35,545 nucleotides of DNA from positions 77,718 through 113,262 of the forward strand of contig PMTR01000194.1 of the NCBI GenBank assembly GCA_003167255.1, written 5' to 3'. Position 1 is the first letter of the stretch. Every line of letters begins with the position of its first letter. The notes beneath the pieces are model-generated. The model did no database searches and was not told where the DNA came from. It saw nothing but the letters and a program-made list of their open reading frames with translations. Made by a program: the position numbers and the translations under genes. The stretch comes from Bryobacterales bacterium (GTDB taxonomy: Bacteria > Acidobacteriota > Terriglobia > Bryobacterales > Bryobacteraceae). Below, piece by piece: positions 8,276-15,186 of this stretch.

Positions 8276-8314
8276 GCCGCCTGAAAGGCGGCGGCAGCCA
8301 GGATTGGCTGCCCC
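8276..8314. repeat. Two-hairpin palindromic repeat, copy A
   Basis: A 39-nt unit made of hairpin 1 (GCCGCCT-GAA-AGGCGGC, 8276-8292) and hairpin 2 (GGCAGCCA-GGAT-TGGCTGCC, 8293-8312). It aligns without gaps to 35334-35372. The two copies differ at only two positions, which pair with each other in the stem of hairpin 1. Confidence 0.85.
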
Positions 8315-8474
8315 ACTTTTTCGACCCTGTCATGCCTCGCTGAAGCACGGGCGCTTGACAGACGACAAAAACCGATCGTCTGTCCCACCCTCGACGCCGG
8401 CTTAAGTGAATAGTATTGGTCTTAACCCGCTTTTCTCATCGGCGGTCCTGTGCGACGCACGATAAGGCCGAAAT

Positions 8475-8494
8475 GACAGGCCAGGAGGCCTGTC
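8475..8494. repeat. Short palindromic repeat (GACAGGCC type)
   Basis: GACAGGCC-AGGA-GGCCTGTC forms an 8-bp perfect stem with a 4-nt loop, followed by CCAC. It shares the edge of the neighbouring GGCAGGCG-type repeats and looks like a diverged member of the same group. Confidence 0.65.
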
Positions 8495-8527
8495 CCACTG
8501 GGTCGTTGCGCATGCACACTGTGATAA

Positions 8528-8556
8528 GGGTTGGCAGGCGGAAGCGCCTGCCCCAC
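8528..8556. repeat. GGCAGGCG palindromic repeat, intergenic copy
   Basis: A 29-nt unit with the stem GGCAGGCG/CGCCTGCC and loop GAAG, flanked by GGGTT on the left and CCAC on the right. It matches 23624-23652, inside murF, at 28 of 29 positions; the single change is in the loop. This identifies it as a dispersed repeat family. Confidence 0.85.
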
Positions 8557-8668
8557 TTGGGCTCGCGATCTCGCGACAAGATCTGGTGAGACAAGCGGGT
8601 TAACGGTCGTCCGGCTGCGTAACGGCCATTTCGTGCAGTCAACCGGGGATCGAACGGGCAGGCATGCC

Positions 8669-11170
8669 CTATTCCCAGCGCAACGCGCTCATCGGATCGA
8701 TGCCCGTCGCTCGCCGCGCCGGGATGTAGCCTGCCAGCGCGGTCACGGCCGCGGTTCCCAGCGAGGCGGCGGCCATGGTGAGCAGGTCGGTGGGCTGAAC
8801 GCCGAATAACTGCGCTTGAATCAGGCGCGTTACGGCGTAGGCGCCGGCAAGTCCGAGGGCCACGCCGATTCCGGCGAGCGTCAGCGTCTCGCGGAGAACC
8901 ATCCATACCACGGCGCCTTGCCCCGCCCCCAAGGCCATGCGAATGCCGATCTCACGCGTGCGGCGCGCCACCATGAAGGCCATCACGCCATAGAGGCCTA
9001 GCGCGGCCAGGAGGGTGGCGAGACAGCCGAAGACGGTCGAAAGAGCTGCCAGCAAGCGCTCGGTGAGCAGCGAGATCTGCATTTGATCGTCCAATGTGCG
9101 CATGTCGTACATCGGCACGTTGGCATCAACCGCTCGCACTGCGGTGCGCAGCGTGTTGAATAAGTGTGTTGGGCCGCCCTGAGCGCGCACGTAGACCGTG
9201 CCGCCATCCGTAAACGACTTCTGGTCACTGGGAATGTAGAGTTCGTAGGGAATCTCGTCGCGCATGCTTTCGTATTTCGTGTCTCCCACCACGCCCACAA
9301 TCTGGATATCGGTCTTGGTTCCCGGGTCGATTCCCATGCCGACGTGGCGGCCCAGGGGATCGGCGCCTGCAAAATATCGCTGGACGAATTTCTGGTTCAC
9401 GATCCCCACCTTGGGCGCGCCGGCGTCGTCGCGGTCGTTGAAGTCGCGGCCCAGGAGCACCGGAATCTTCAGGGTCTTGAAGAACCCGGGACTGCAATAC
9501 TGCATGTGCGGATCGGGGCGCTCATCCGGCTTGGCCGAGTAACCTTCAATGGTGACCCAGCTATCCCACTCGTCGTCTTCCAGCACGGGGACTATCGCGA
9601 AAGTATGAGATTCCACGCCGGGGAGCGCGCTCAACCGTTCGCGCAGACGGCGGTAGTAATCCGCACTCCACTTAGGGTCATAGCGGCTCATGGTGGGGTC
9701 GACATCGAAGGCCACCAGATTCCCGACCTCGAAGCCGGGATTCAGCGTCTTCAGGTTGCGCAAGCTTTGCAGGAACAAGCCCGCGCCGATCAGCAGCAGC
9801 AGGGACAGCGAAACCTGCGCCACAACGAGGCCCTTGCGCAACCCGGCGGAGCCGCCGTGGATCACGCCGCCCGCCTGGTCCTTCAACGTATTCGCCAGTT
9901 GCGGCCGCGTGGATTGGAGCGCCGGAACCAATCCGAAAAGAGCGCCCGCCAGAAGCGAGATGGTGAAGGTGAAGCCGAGGACGGTCCAATCCGGCGTGCT
10001 GGAAAGCGATAGCGGAGTGTGTCCGGTGGGCAGAAAACTGATCAAAGCCCGGTCGATCATCACGGCCAGACCAACGCCCAGAGACCCGCCAACCGCCGCG
10101 AGCACCAGAGTTTCCACCAGGAGCTGGCGGACCAGCCTGCCGCGCCCCGCGCCCAACGCCAGGCGAACGGCGATCTCCTTCTGCCGTGCCGAGGCGCGCG
10201 CGATCAGCAGATTCGCCAGATTCGAACAGGCGATCAGAAGCACCAGGCCGACGATGCCCATCAGCGCGAAAAGGGGCTTGGAGTACGTTTTGCGCAGGTA
10301 CGAGCGGCCCTTCGATCCGGGCATCGCCTCCATCCACATTTTCAGGAACTCCTGTTTGACGAATGGGGAGGCCTTGGCGAAGGGCTTCTCCGTCACTTCG
10401 CGGTCCAGGATCTGGTGGAACAGCGGCTGCAGCCCGGCTTGCGCCTTCACTAGCGGGATCCCGGGCTTGAGGCGGCCGAAGACTTCGGTCCAGCGGAAGC
10501 GGTCGCTGTTCAAGCGGCTGAAATCCGAGCGCGGCAGGTCGTCTTTCATGGTCATCGGGATGCGGATCTGCGGCGCGCGGCCGGGCTCTACTCCGTCGAA
10601 TCCCGCCTGGCTGACCCCGATAATGGTCAGCGCCCGGCCATTGACCACGATCTGCTTTCCGACGATGCCCGGGTCCGAGTTGAAACGCGCGCGCCAATAG
10701 CCGTAACTGAGCACGGCCAGCGGATGGCCGCCCTGAATCAGATCGTCGGAAGCGGTGAACAGGCGGCCCGCCGCCGCCCCGATGCCGAGAACCGGGAAAT
10801 AATTGCCGGAAACAAAATCGGCCCCGATTAGCTCCGTGCCCCCTTGGAACGACGCACTGACGGTGGTCGGATAGGTGCAGAACATGCCGCTGAAAACCTG
10901 GTTCTTGTCGCGGATTTCCTGGTACATCGGGTAAGAAATCCGATCGGGCCCGTTGTTGCCGCCGTAATGTTTCCCGCGCCCGGCCAGCATCACAAGCTGC
11001 TGCGGATCTCTCACCGGAAGCGGCTGCAAAATGAGCTGGTGGACCAGTGTGAAGATGGCCGTGTTGGCGCCGATGCCCAGGCCCAGCGAAAGCACGGCAA
11101 CGGCCAGAAAAACGGGCGACTTGCGCAACCCGCGCAGGGAATACAGGAAATCTTGCAGTATGGCGGCCAT
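8669..11170 (-). CDS. ADOP-type duplicated permease (MacB/FtsX domains)
   Basis: An 833-residue inner-membrane protein with two MacB_PCD/FtsX halves in one chain, the layout of the acidobacterial duplicated orphan permeases. Helix 1 is about 20-43, followed by a periplasmic core to ~295. Helices follow near 300-322, 350-375 and 395-418. After the linker come a helix at ~447-466, a second periplasmic core to ~700, and helices near 705-733, 758-782 and 795-815. The paired family motifs are 'RQKEIAVRLALGAGRGRL' (329-346) and 'RTREIGIRMALGAGQGAV' (737-754), and it ends 'IPARRATGIDPMSALRWE'. No ATPase gene or PadR-type regulator is adjacent. No clear ribosome binding site precedes ATG 11170, so the start is less certain. 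The substrate is unknown; MacB relatives export macrolides, peptides or lipoproteins. Confidence 0.92.
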   Translation of the reverse strand: MAAILQDFLYSLRGLRKSPVFLAVAVLSLGLGIGANTAIFTLVHQLILQPLPVRDPQQLVMLAGRGKHYGGNNGPDRISYPMYQEIRDKNQVFSGMFCTYPTTVSASFQGGTELIGADFVSGNYFPVLGIGAAAGRLFTASDDLIQGGHPLAVLSYGYWRARFNSDPGIVGKQIVVNGRALTIIGVSQAGFDGVEPGRAPQIRIPMTMKDDLPRSDFSRLNSDRFRWTEVFGRLKPGIPLVKAQAGLQPLFHQILDREVTEKPFAKASPFVKQEFLKMWMEAMPGSKGRSYLRKTYSKPLFALMGIVGLVLLIACSNLANLLIARASARQKEIAVRLALGAGRGRLVRQLLVETLVLAAVGGSLGVGLAVMIDRALISFLPTGHTPLSLSSTPDWTVLGFTFTISLLAGALFGLVPALQSTRPQLANTLKDQAGGVIHGGSAGLRKGLVVAQVSLSLLLLIGAGLFLQSLRNLKTLNPGFEVGNLVAFDVDPTMSRYDPKWSADYYRRLRERLSALPGVESHTFAIVPVLEDDEWDSWVTIEGYSAKPDERPDPHMQYCSPGFFKTLKIPVLLGRDFNDRDDAGAPKVGIVNQKFVQRYFAGADPLGRHVGMGIDPGTKTDIQIVGVVGDTKYESMRDEIPYELYIPSDQKSFTDGGTVYVRAQGGPTHLFNTLRTAVRAVDANVPMYDMRTLDDQMQISLLTERLLAALSTVFGCLATLLAALGLYGVMAFMVARRTREIGIRMALGAGQGAVVWMVLRETLTLAGIGVALGLAGAYAVTRLIQAQLFGVQPTDLLTMAAASLGTAAVTALAGYIPARRATGIDPMSALRWE

Positions 11171-11237
11171 CGACGGTTATACTGCGCGGGGCGAGAAAGG
11201 TTACGAGGTTCCGATGAAAAATACGTTTGGGAGGGCG

Positions 11238-11483
11238 CTAATCGACGATCTCGACGCGGTATTCTTCGATGACCGGGTTGGCGAGGATTTCGTGGGCGAT
11301 GGTCTCGATTTCTTTGTGGGCTTCCTCGCGAGTGACGCCGTCGGCAATGGCGATGTCGAAGACCTTGCCCTGGCGCACATCGGAGATGGTGCGATGGCCG
11401 AGGCCGCGAAGGGCGGCGCAGACCGTCTGGCCCTGCGGGTCGAGCACCGTGGATTTGTAAGAAACGAAGACGCGAGCTTTCAT
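11238..11483 (-). CDS. purS: Phosphoribosylformylglycinamidine synthase, PurS subunit
   Basis: An 81-residue protein, the usual PurS length. It has the family pattern 'VFVSYKSTVLDPQG.TV..AL..LG...I.DVR.GKVFDI' and ends with an acidic strand 'EEYRVEIVD'. PurS bridges PurQ (glutaminase) and PurL (small type) in the fourth step of purine synthesis, so the organism is expected to have the PurSQL form; purQ and purL are not in this window. No Shine-Dalgarno sequence precedes ATG 11483. A GATAAT box on the minus strand lies 11 nt upstream of the ATG, which would suit a nearly leaderless transcript, though no good -35 box is seen. Confidence 0.9.
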   Translation of the reverse strand: MKARVFVSYKSTVLDPQGQTVCAALRGLGHRTISDVRQGKVFDIAIADGVTREEAHKEIETIAHEILANPVIEEYRVEIVD

Positions 11484-11584
11484 GGGGAAATTCGATTATC
11501 GCATGGCAGAGTGCGGGACTGGCTGATCTAAGGGTTCACGCAATAATAACTTCGCAGTTGCCGTCGTGTCGCACCGCCCGCGAG

Positions 11585-11625
11585 GCGTCGACACGAGTGT
11601 CGACGCGGCACGCACGAGTGCGTGC
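11585..11625. repeat. Two tandem palindromes with GA loops
   Basis: GCGTCGACAC-GA-GTGTCGACGC (11585-11606) is followed one base later by GCACGCAC-GA-GTGCGTGC (11608-11625). Both stems are perfect and both have the 2-nt loop GA. There is no T-tract on either side, so they are not intrinsic terminators. Confidence 0.75.
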
Positions 11626-11708
11626 GCCACATCTGCCGGTCAGCCAATGTGAAGTTATTCTTGCGGCGGTCCTAAGCGCCTGTCAGCAAATAACCAGTTC
11701 AATCGCCG

Positions 11709-11774
11709 CCAAACGCTCCCTTACGGTCGCGGCTCGGATGGCCTTCGGAGCCGCGACCGTAAGGGAGCGTTTGG
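11709..11774. repeat. 27-bp perfect inverted repeat
   Basis: Arms 11709-11735 and 11748-11774 are exact reverse complements over 27 bases around a 12-nt loop. A partial copy of one arm (1 mismatch in 23) lies at 18499-18521 upstream of murG, so this is a mobile or amplified element. It ends 23 nt downstream of the toxin stop codon and could also act as a hairpin at the end of that transcript. Confidence 0.85.
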
Positions 11775-11796
11775 TACAGTTGTTTTGGAACAGATC

Positions 11797-12186
11797 CTAA
11801 GGCATGGGGAGTAGCCGTAATTCGGGCATCGGGAAGTCCCGGGCATTGTCGGTCGCGAGTTCGAGGCCGTTGTGAAGCGCGACGGCCGCAACGGTGAGAC
11901 CGGGCAGAGGTAGTGTGAGACCCTGCTGACGCCACTCCCTATACAGCTCACCCGCGATGCGAGCGACATCCCGAGTTACGGGATAGAATTCGAGACTCTC
12001 CAAAAAATCTTCGGTCCTCCGGGCCTCTTGCGGGCGCATACCCATAAACACCTCAGTGATGTTGATGGAGCAGCAGGCCAGCAGAGTTCCCTGTGCGATT
12101 AGTTGCGCGAGAAGTTCGTTACGGCCATTGCGGTCGTTGATGGCGTCGATGATGACGGTAGTGTCGAGCAGGCAAGTGGTGGGCAT
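11797..12186 (-). CDS. PIN-domain toxin, VapC-like
   Basis: A 129-residue PIN-domain protein, probably an Mg-dependent endoribonuclease toxin. It opens with 'CLLDTTVIID' (catalytic Asp8) and has the second acidic residue in 'INITEVFMG' (Glu45). Near the C-terminus is 'LELATDNARDFP' (Asp113, Asp117). The position usually held by the third acidic residue in 'xDAxIAA' reads 'GLTVAAVAL', with Thr98 instead of Asp, so activity may be altered or supplied by another residue. It starts 33 nt after the antitoxin stop on the same strand, the standard antitoxin-toxin order. Gene symbol left blank because VapC-like families are broad. Confidence 0.85.
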   Translation of the reverse strand: MPTTCLLDTTVIIDAINDRNGRNELLAQLIAQGTLLACCSINITEVFMGMRPQEARRTEDFLESLEFYPVTRDVARIAGELYREWRQQGLTLPLPGLTVAAVALHNGLELATDNARDFPMPELRLLPMP

Positions 12187-12219
12187 CTATTTCCGGGATA
12201 GTGGGTCCTGCCCCATTGC

Positions 12220-12498
12220 CTATTGCGATGACCGATGCCGCTCGATCTTCTCGAAGCGCTGGAGAGATTGCTGGCGGAGGCTTCGCACCCAGGGCGCGGC
12301 CCCCTCAACCAGCTCGGGGTGATCCTCCGACCGCCAGGCTCCTTTGGCCGCCCGCAGTGCGTTGGCCTGCCGGGCCAGCTTGATCTCGCGTTGGGCCAAC
12401 TCGACCAGAAATGCCGTACGCTTCCCGTGGTCGACGATCTTGTCGATCTCGGCAATTACCTCGGCCGGATACGGAACCATGACTCGATGTCGTCTCAT
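12220..12498 (-). CDS. Ribbon-helix-helix-type antitoxin
   Basis: A 92-residue protein. The N-terminal ~45 residues ('RVMVPYPAEVIAEIDKIVDHGKR', then 'AFLVELAQREI') have the short strand and two helices of MetJ/Arc/CopG-type DNA-binding domains. The C-terminal half is charged and helical ('WVRSLRQQSLQRFEKIERHR'), as expected of a toxin-binding tail. It precedes the PIN toxin on the same strand with a 33-nt gap. No Shine-Dalgarno is obvious before ATG 12498; the internal ATG at 12480 is an alternative start. Autoregulation through the dyad at 12526-12555 is likely, by analogy with VapB. Confidence 0.8.
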   Translation of the reverse strand: MRRHRVMVPYPAEVIAEIDKIVDHGKRTAFLVELAQREIKLARQANALRAAKGAWRSEDHPELVEGAAPWVRSLRQQSLQRFEKIERHRSSQ

Positions 12499-12525
12499 AA
12501 TATTTAGAATGAGTCGCTGAGGCTA

Positions 12526-12555
12526 GTTTACCATGCTGGTTTATGAACGGTAAAC
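12526..12555. promoter_or_regulatory. Candidate toxin-antitoxin operator
   Basis: The inverted repeat GTTTACC (12526-12532) and GGTAAAC (12549-12555), with internal ACCAT/ATGGT-like repeats, lies 27 bp upstream of the antitoxin start. This A/T-richer stretch stands out from the surrounding GC-rich DNA. Antitoxins of this fold usually repress their own operon by binding such sites, so this is a plausible operator and promoter region. No clear -35/-10 pair was found. Confidence 0.45.
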
Positions 12556-12749
12556 CATAATGGTGCAGTTGGGTGTGTTAAGAGCCTGACCCTTGGCCGC
12601 CTGACCGGCGAACGTCGCCGCCCAGGCTCGTAGCCTGGCGAAAAAGCGCAGACCCATTTAGTCCGTTACTGCGCAGGCGGCACCGCCTGCGCCACCAATA
12701 CCAGCACTGTGTTTCGCGTTGGTGGGGCAGGCGGTGCTCGCCTGCCCGG
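12556..12749. repeat. Palindrome cluster downstream of ftsZ
   Basis: About 190 bases with at least three strong palindromes: CCAGGCT-CGT-AGCCTGG (12622-12638), GCGCAGGCGG-CA-CCGCCTGCGC (12671-12692) and GGGCAGGCG-GTGCT-CGCCTGCCC (12725-12747). The last stops 2 nt before the ftsZ stop codon. They belong to the GGCAGGCG-type family seen elsewhere. No T-tract follows, so they are not canonical terminators, but they could stabilise the 3' end of the dcw transcript. Confidence 0.7.
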
Positions 12750-13958
12750 CTAGTTCAGCAGTCTTCCCTGCCTCAGATACGCCGGCGTTTCGACATCTTC
12801 GAGATCGAGCATCGGCTCGGCATCGACGATCATTTCCGGCTCCGGCTCGGGTTCGGCTATCACGACCGGCAGAGGCGCCATGGCAGGCGCCATGACAGGC
12901 TCCGGCAGGCGCGGCTGGTGGCGGATTTCGGGCATCGCGCGGCGGTCCGCGATGGGGGCGTTCTCGGGCTGGAAACCGGTCGCGATGACGGTGATCTTGA
13001 CGGCGTCGGCCAGCGCTTCGTTCAGGATGACGCCGAAGTTGATCTGCACCTCTTCGCAGGCGGCGGCTTCGCGGATGATGGAGCAGGCCTCATTGACTTC
13101 GTGGAGGCCCAGACGGCTGGAGCCGGTGATGTTGATGAGGATGCCGCGTGAACCGCAGATGCGCGAATCTTCGAGCAGCGGGCAACTGATGGCCTGGCGG
13201 GCGGCTTCCACGGCGGCCTTTTCTCCGTGGCCGATGGCGGTGCCCATCATGGCGTAGCCCATGCCGATCATGGTGGCTTTGATGTCGGAGAAATCGCGGT
13301 TGATGAGGCCGGGCGTGATGATGATGTCGCTGATGCCCTGGACGGCCTGGCGCAGCAGGTCGTCGGCCACTTTGAAGGCGTCGAAGAAGCTGGTGCCGCG
13401 GGGCACCAGCGCGAGCAGGCGGTCGTTGGGGATGGCGATTACGGTATCGACGGTACCGGCCAGCCGGCCGAGACCCTCTTCGGCGAGGCGCATGCGGCGC
13501 GGGCCTTCGAAAGCGAACGGCTTTGTAACCACGGCGACGGTAAGGGCGTCGAGCTCCTTGGAGAGCGCGGCGATGACGGGCGCGGCGCCGGTGCCGGTGC
13601 CGCCGCCCAGTCCCGCGGTGACGAAAACCATGTCGGCGCCCTGCAGGATCTCGACGATGCGGTCGGTGTTTTCAAGCGCGGCCTGGCGTCCGACCTCGGG
13701 GTTGGAGCCGGCGCCGAGGCCCTTGGTCATCTTGGCGCCCAGTTGCAGCTTGTTGGGCACGCGGCAGGCGGTGAGCGCCTGGAGATCGGTGTTCATGGCA
13801 TGGAACTCGACCCCTTCCAGGCCCTCTTCCACCATGCGGGCCACGGCATTGCATCCTCCGCCCCCGACGCCGATCACCTTGATGCGCGTCCCGAGGCGAG
13901 CCTCTTCTTCGATTTCGTATTTCAGATCGTCCATGTCAACGTCGCTGATGAGCCCCAT
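12750..13958 (-). CDS. ftsZ: Cell division GTPase FtsZ
   Basis: Tubulin-like GTPase that forms the Z ring at midcell. 402 residues from ATG 13958, which has GGGAGG 6 nt upstream; the open frame runs further back into ftsA but that part is not FtsZ. Motifs: 'VIGVGGGGCNAV' (28-39), the tubulin signature 'GGGTGTG' (118-124) and the T7-loop catalytic 'NRDFSD' (220-225). The globular part ends near 330. A Pro/Glu/Ala-rich linker (about 340-385) leads to the C-terminal peptide 'DVETPAYLRQGR', which binds FtsA. It is the last gene of the cluster, 23 nt after ftsA. Confidence 0.98.
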   Translation of the reverse strand: MGLISDVDMDDLKYEIEEEARLGTRIKVIGVGGGGCNAVARMVEEGLEGVEFHAMNTDLQALTACRVPNKLQLGAKMTKGLGAGSNPEVGRQAALENTDRIVEILQGADMVFVTAGLGGGTGTGAAPVIAALSKELDALTVAVVTKPFAFEGPRRMRLAEEGLGRLAGTVDTVIAIPNDRLLALVPRGTSFFDAFKVADDLLRQAVQGISDIIITPGLINRDFSDIKATMIGMGYAMMGTAIGHGEKAAVEAARQAISCPLLEDSRICGSRGILINITGSSRLGLHEVNEACSIIREAAACEEVQINFGVILNEALADAVKITVIATGFQPENAPIADRRAMPEIRHQPRLPEPVMAPAMAPLPVVIAEPEPEPEMIVDAEPMLDLEDVETPAYLRQGRLLN

Positions 13959-13981
13959 TGTTTCCTCCCTCTCGAATCGAA

Positions 13982-15175
13982 TTACTTCAGTAATTTTCCC
14001 AGCCAGCCGGCGGTTGCCCGCCGTTCCTGAGCCTTGAGTTTGGCGGAGTACATGGCGAGTCCCGCGGCGGTCGACCACTCGGGATCGTTCATGGTCTCGG
14101 GCCAGTCCTGAATTCCAAACGGCAGGCCGAAGCGCGCCTGGCACTGCAGGACACGTTCGGCGACATCGCAAAGATCGGGCAGGCGGGCCGCGCCGCCGGT
14201 GAGGAAGACGCCGCCCATCAAGGCGCGATCCATCCCCACGCGGGCCAGTTCGGAGCGCACGAAACGGAACAGTTCCTCGGCACGGGCTTCGATGATCTGG
14301 TTGACGAAACGGCGCGTCGAGTGGCGGTGCTCGCGATTCCCGGGGGTGGGCAGATCCACCAGCACGTTTTCGGGGCTGGGCTCCGAGAGCGCCGCGCCGT
14401 ATTCCAGTTTGACCAGTTCGGCATCTTCGAACCCGAGGCAGAGGCCCTGAGCCAGGTCGCGCGTAAAATGGTCGCCGCAAATGCGGACGGTGGACGCCAG
14501 GTGCAGGGCGTCGCCGTAGTAAACCACCAGTTGGGTGGATTGGGCGCCGATATCGATAACGGCGATGCCTTCGCGGCGCTCATCGGGCAGCACGGCGGCG
14601 TAGCATGCGCCGAGGGCTTCGAAGATGGTTTCTTCCACGGCCAGGTGGGCCTGGTTCACGGCGCCCACCAGGGCGTTGTGTTCCTGCACCGAGCAGGTGA
14701 TTATGTGCACGTTGATTTCGAGCCGGGCCGCCAGCATCTTGCGCGGGTTGCGGTGGCCGGGATGATCGTCCACCACGAAATCCTGCGGGAACAACTGCAG
14801 CAGCATGCGGTCTTCCTGCAACTGCACATGGGAAGCGCGGTTCACCACGCGGTTGATATCGGGCTGCTCGATTTCGCGCACGTAGCCCAATTCGAGAACG
14901 CCGCGGCTGTTGGCGCCGCGGATGGTGGGCCCGCCGAGGCCCACGACCACGGATTCGATGGCGATGCCGGCGGCGGATTCGGCTTCGCCCAGAGCCGCCA
15001 GGATGGAAGCGGTGACGGCGCGCTGATCGGCGATGCGGCCCTTCAACCAGCCTTGCGCCGGCACGGCGGAGCAGCCCAGAAAACGCAGGCGGCCTTCTTC
15101 GAGGGTGCAAACCACCAGGCGGGTTTTGCCGCTACCGGCGTCGAGTCCCGCTGCGTAAATGGGCTTGGCTGCCAT
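13982..15175 (-). CDS. ftsA: Cell division protein FtsA
   Basis: Actin-like ATPase that tethers FtsZ to the membrane. 397 residues, normal for the family. Visible features are the phosphate-1 loop 'AGLDAGSGKTRLVV' near the N-terminus, phosphate-2 'AVIDIGAQSTQLVVY' around 210-225, the adenosine motif 'GGVFLTGGAARLPDL' around 330-345, and the C-terminal amphipathic membrane-targeting helix 'WLGKLLK'. The SHS2-type 1C subdomain lies around 85-165. Its ribosome binding site (AGGAG) is inside the last codons of ftsQ, 12-13 nt before the ATG. The ftsQ-ftsA-ftsZ order matches that of most bacteria. Confidence 0.97.
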   Translation of the reverse strand: MAAKPIYAAGLDAGSGKTRLVVCTLEEGRLRFLGCSAVPAQGWLKGRIADQRAVTASILAALGEAESAAGIAIESVVVGLGGPTIRGANSRGVLELGYVREIEQPDINRVVNRASHVQLQEDRMLLQLFPQDFVVDDHPGHRNPRKMLAARLEINVHIITCSVQEHNALVGAVNQAHLAVEETIFEALGACYAAVLPDERREGIAVIDIGAQSTQLVVYYGDALHLASTVRICGDHFTRDLAQGLCLGFEDAELVKLEYGAALSEPSPENVLVDLPTPGNREHRHSTRRFVNQIIEARAEELFRFVRSELARVGMDRALMGGVFLTGGAARLPDLCDVAERVLQCQARFGLPFGIQDWPETMNDPEWSTAAGLAMYSAKLKAQERRATAGWLGKLLK

Positions 15176-15186
15176 GGGGCCGGGTG

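Larger units (their letters stand above)
7727..8668. other. Gene-free region with dispersed palindromes
   Basis: About 940 bases between the broken transporter and the ADOP permease. No open frame has a credible start and protein-like composition. The right half holds several short palindromes that end in the same GCCTGCCCCAC-like or CTGTCCCAC-like edge: 8276-8314, 8475-8494 and 8528-8556. A small hairpin (CCGTGAC/GTCACGG, 8076-8095) is also present. I see no RNA gene. Confidence 0.6.
11484..11796. other. Intergenic repeat region between purS and the toxin gene
   Basis: About 310 bases without a credible gene. It holds two tandem hairpins (11585-11625) and a 66-nt perfect inverted repeat (11709-11774). 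The upstream part, 11484-11520, may contain the purS promoter. Confidence 0.6.

Noticed and set aside
8276-8556. CRISPR array
   Set aside because: The repeats are palindromes of different lengths with irregular spacing; there are no evenly spaced identical direct repeats and no cas genes.
8436-8906. A minus-strand frame extending from the ADOP 3' end into the repeats
   Set aside because: It overlaps the permease in another phase and encodes an Arg-rich sequence, including the repeat translation 'WGRRFRLPT'.
11497-11520. A full sigma70 promoter for purS
   Set aside because: A GATAAT box is present but no matching -35 at 16-18 nt, so it is only mentioned in the purS entry.
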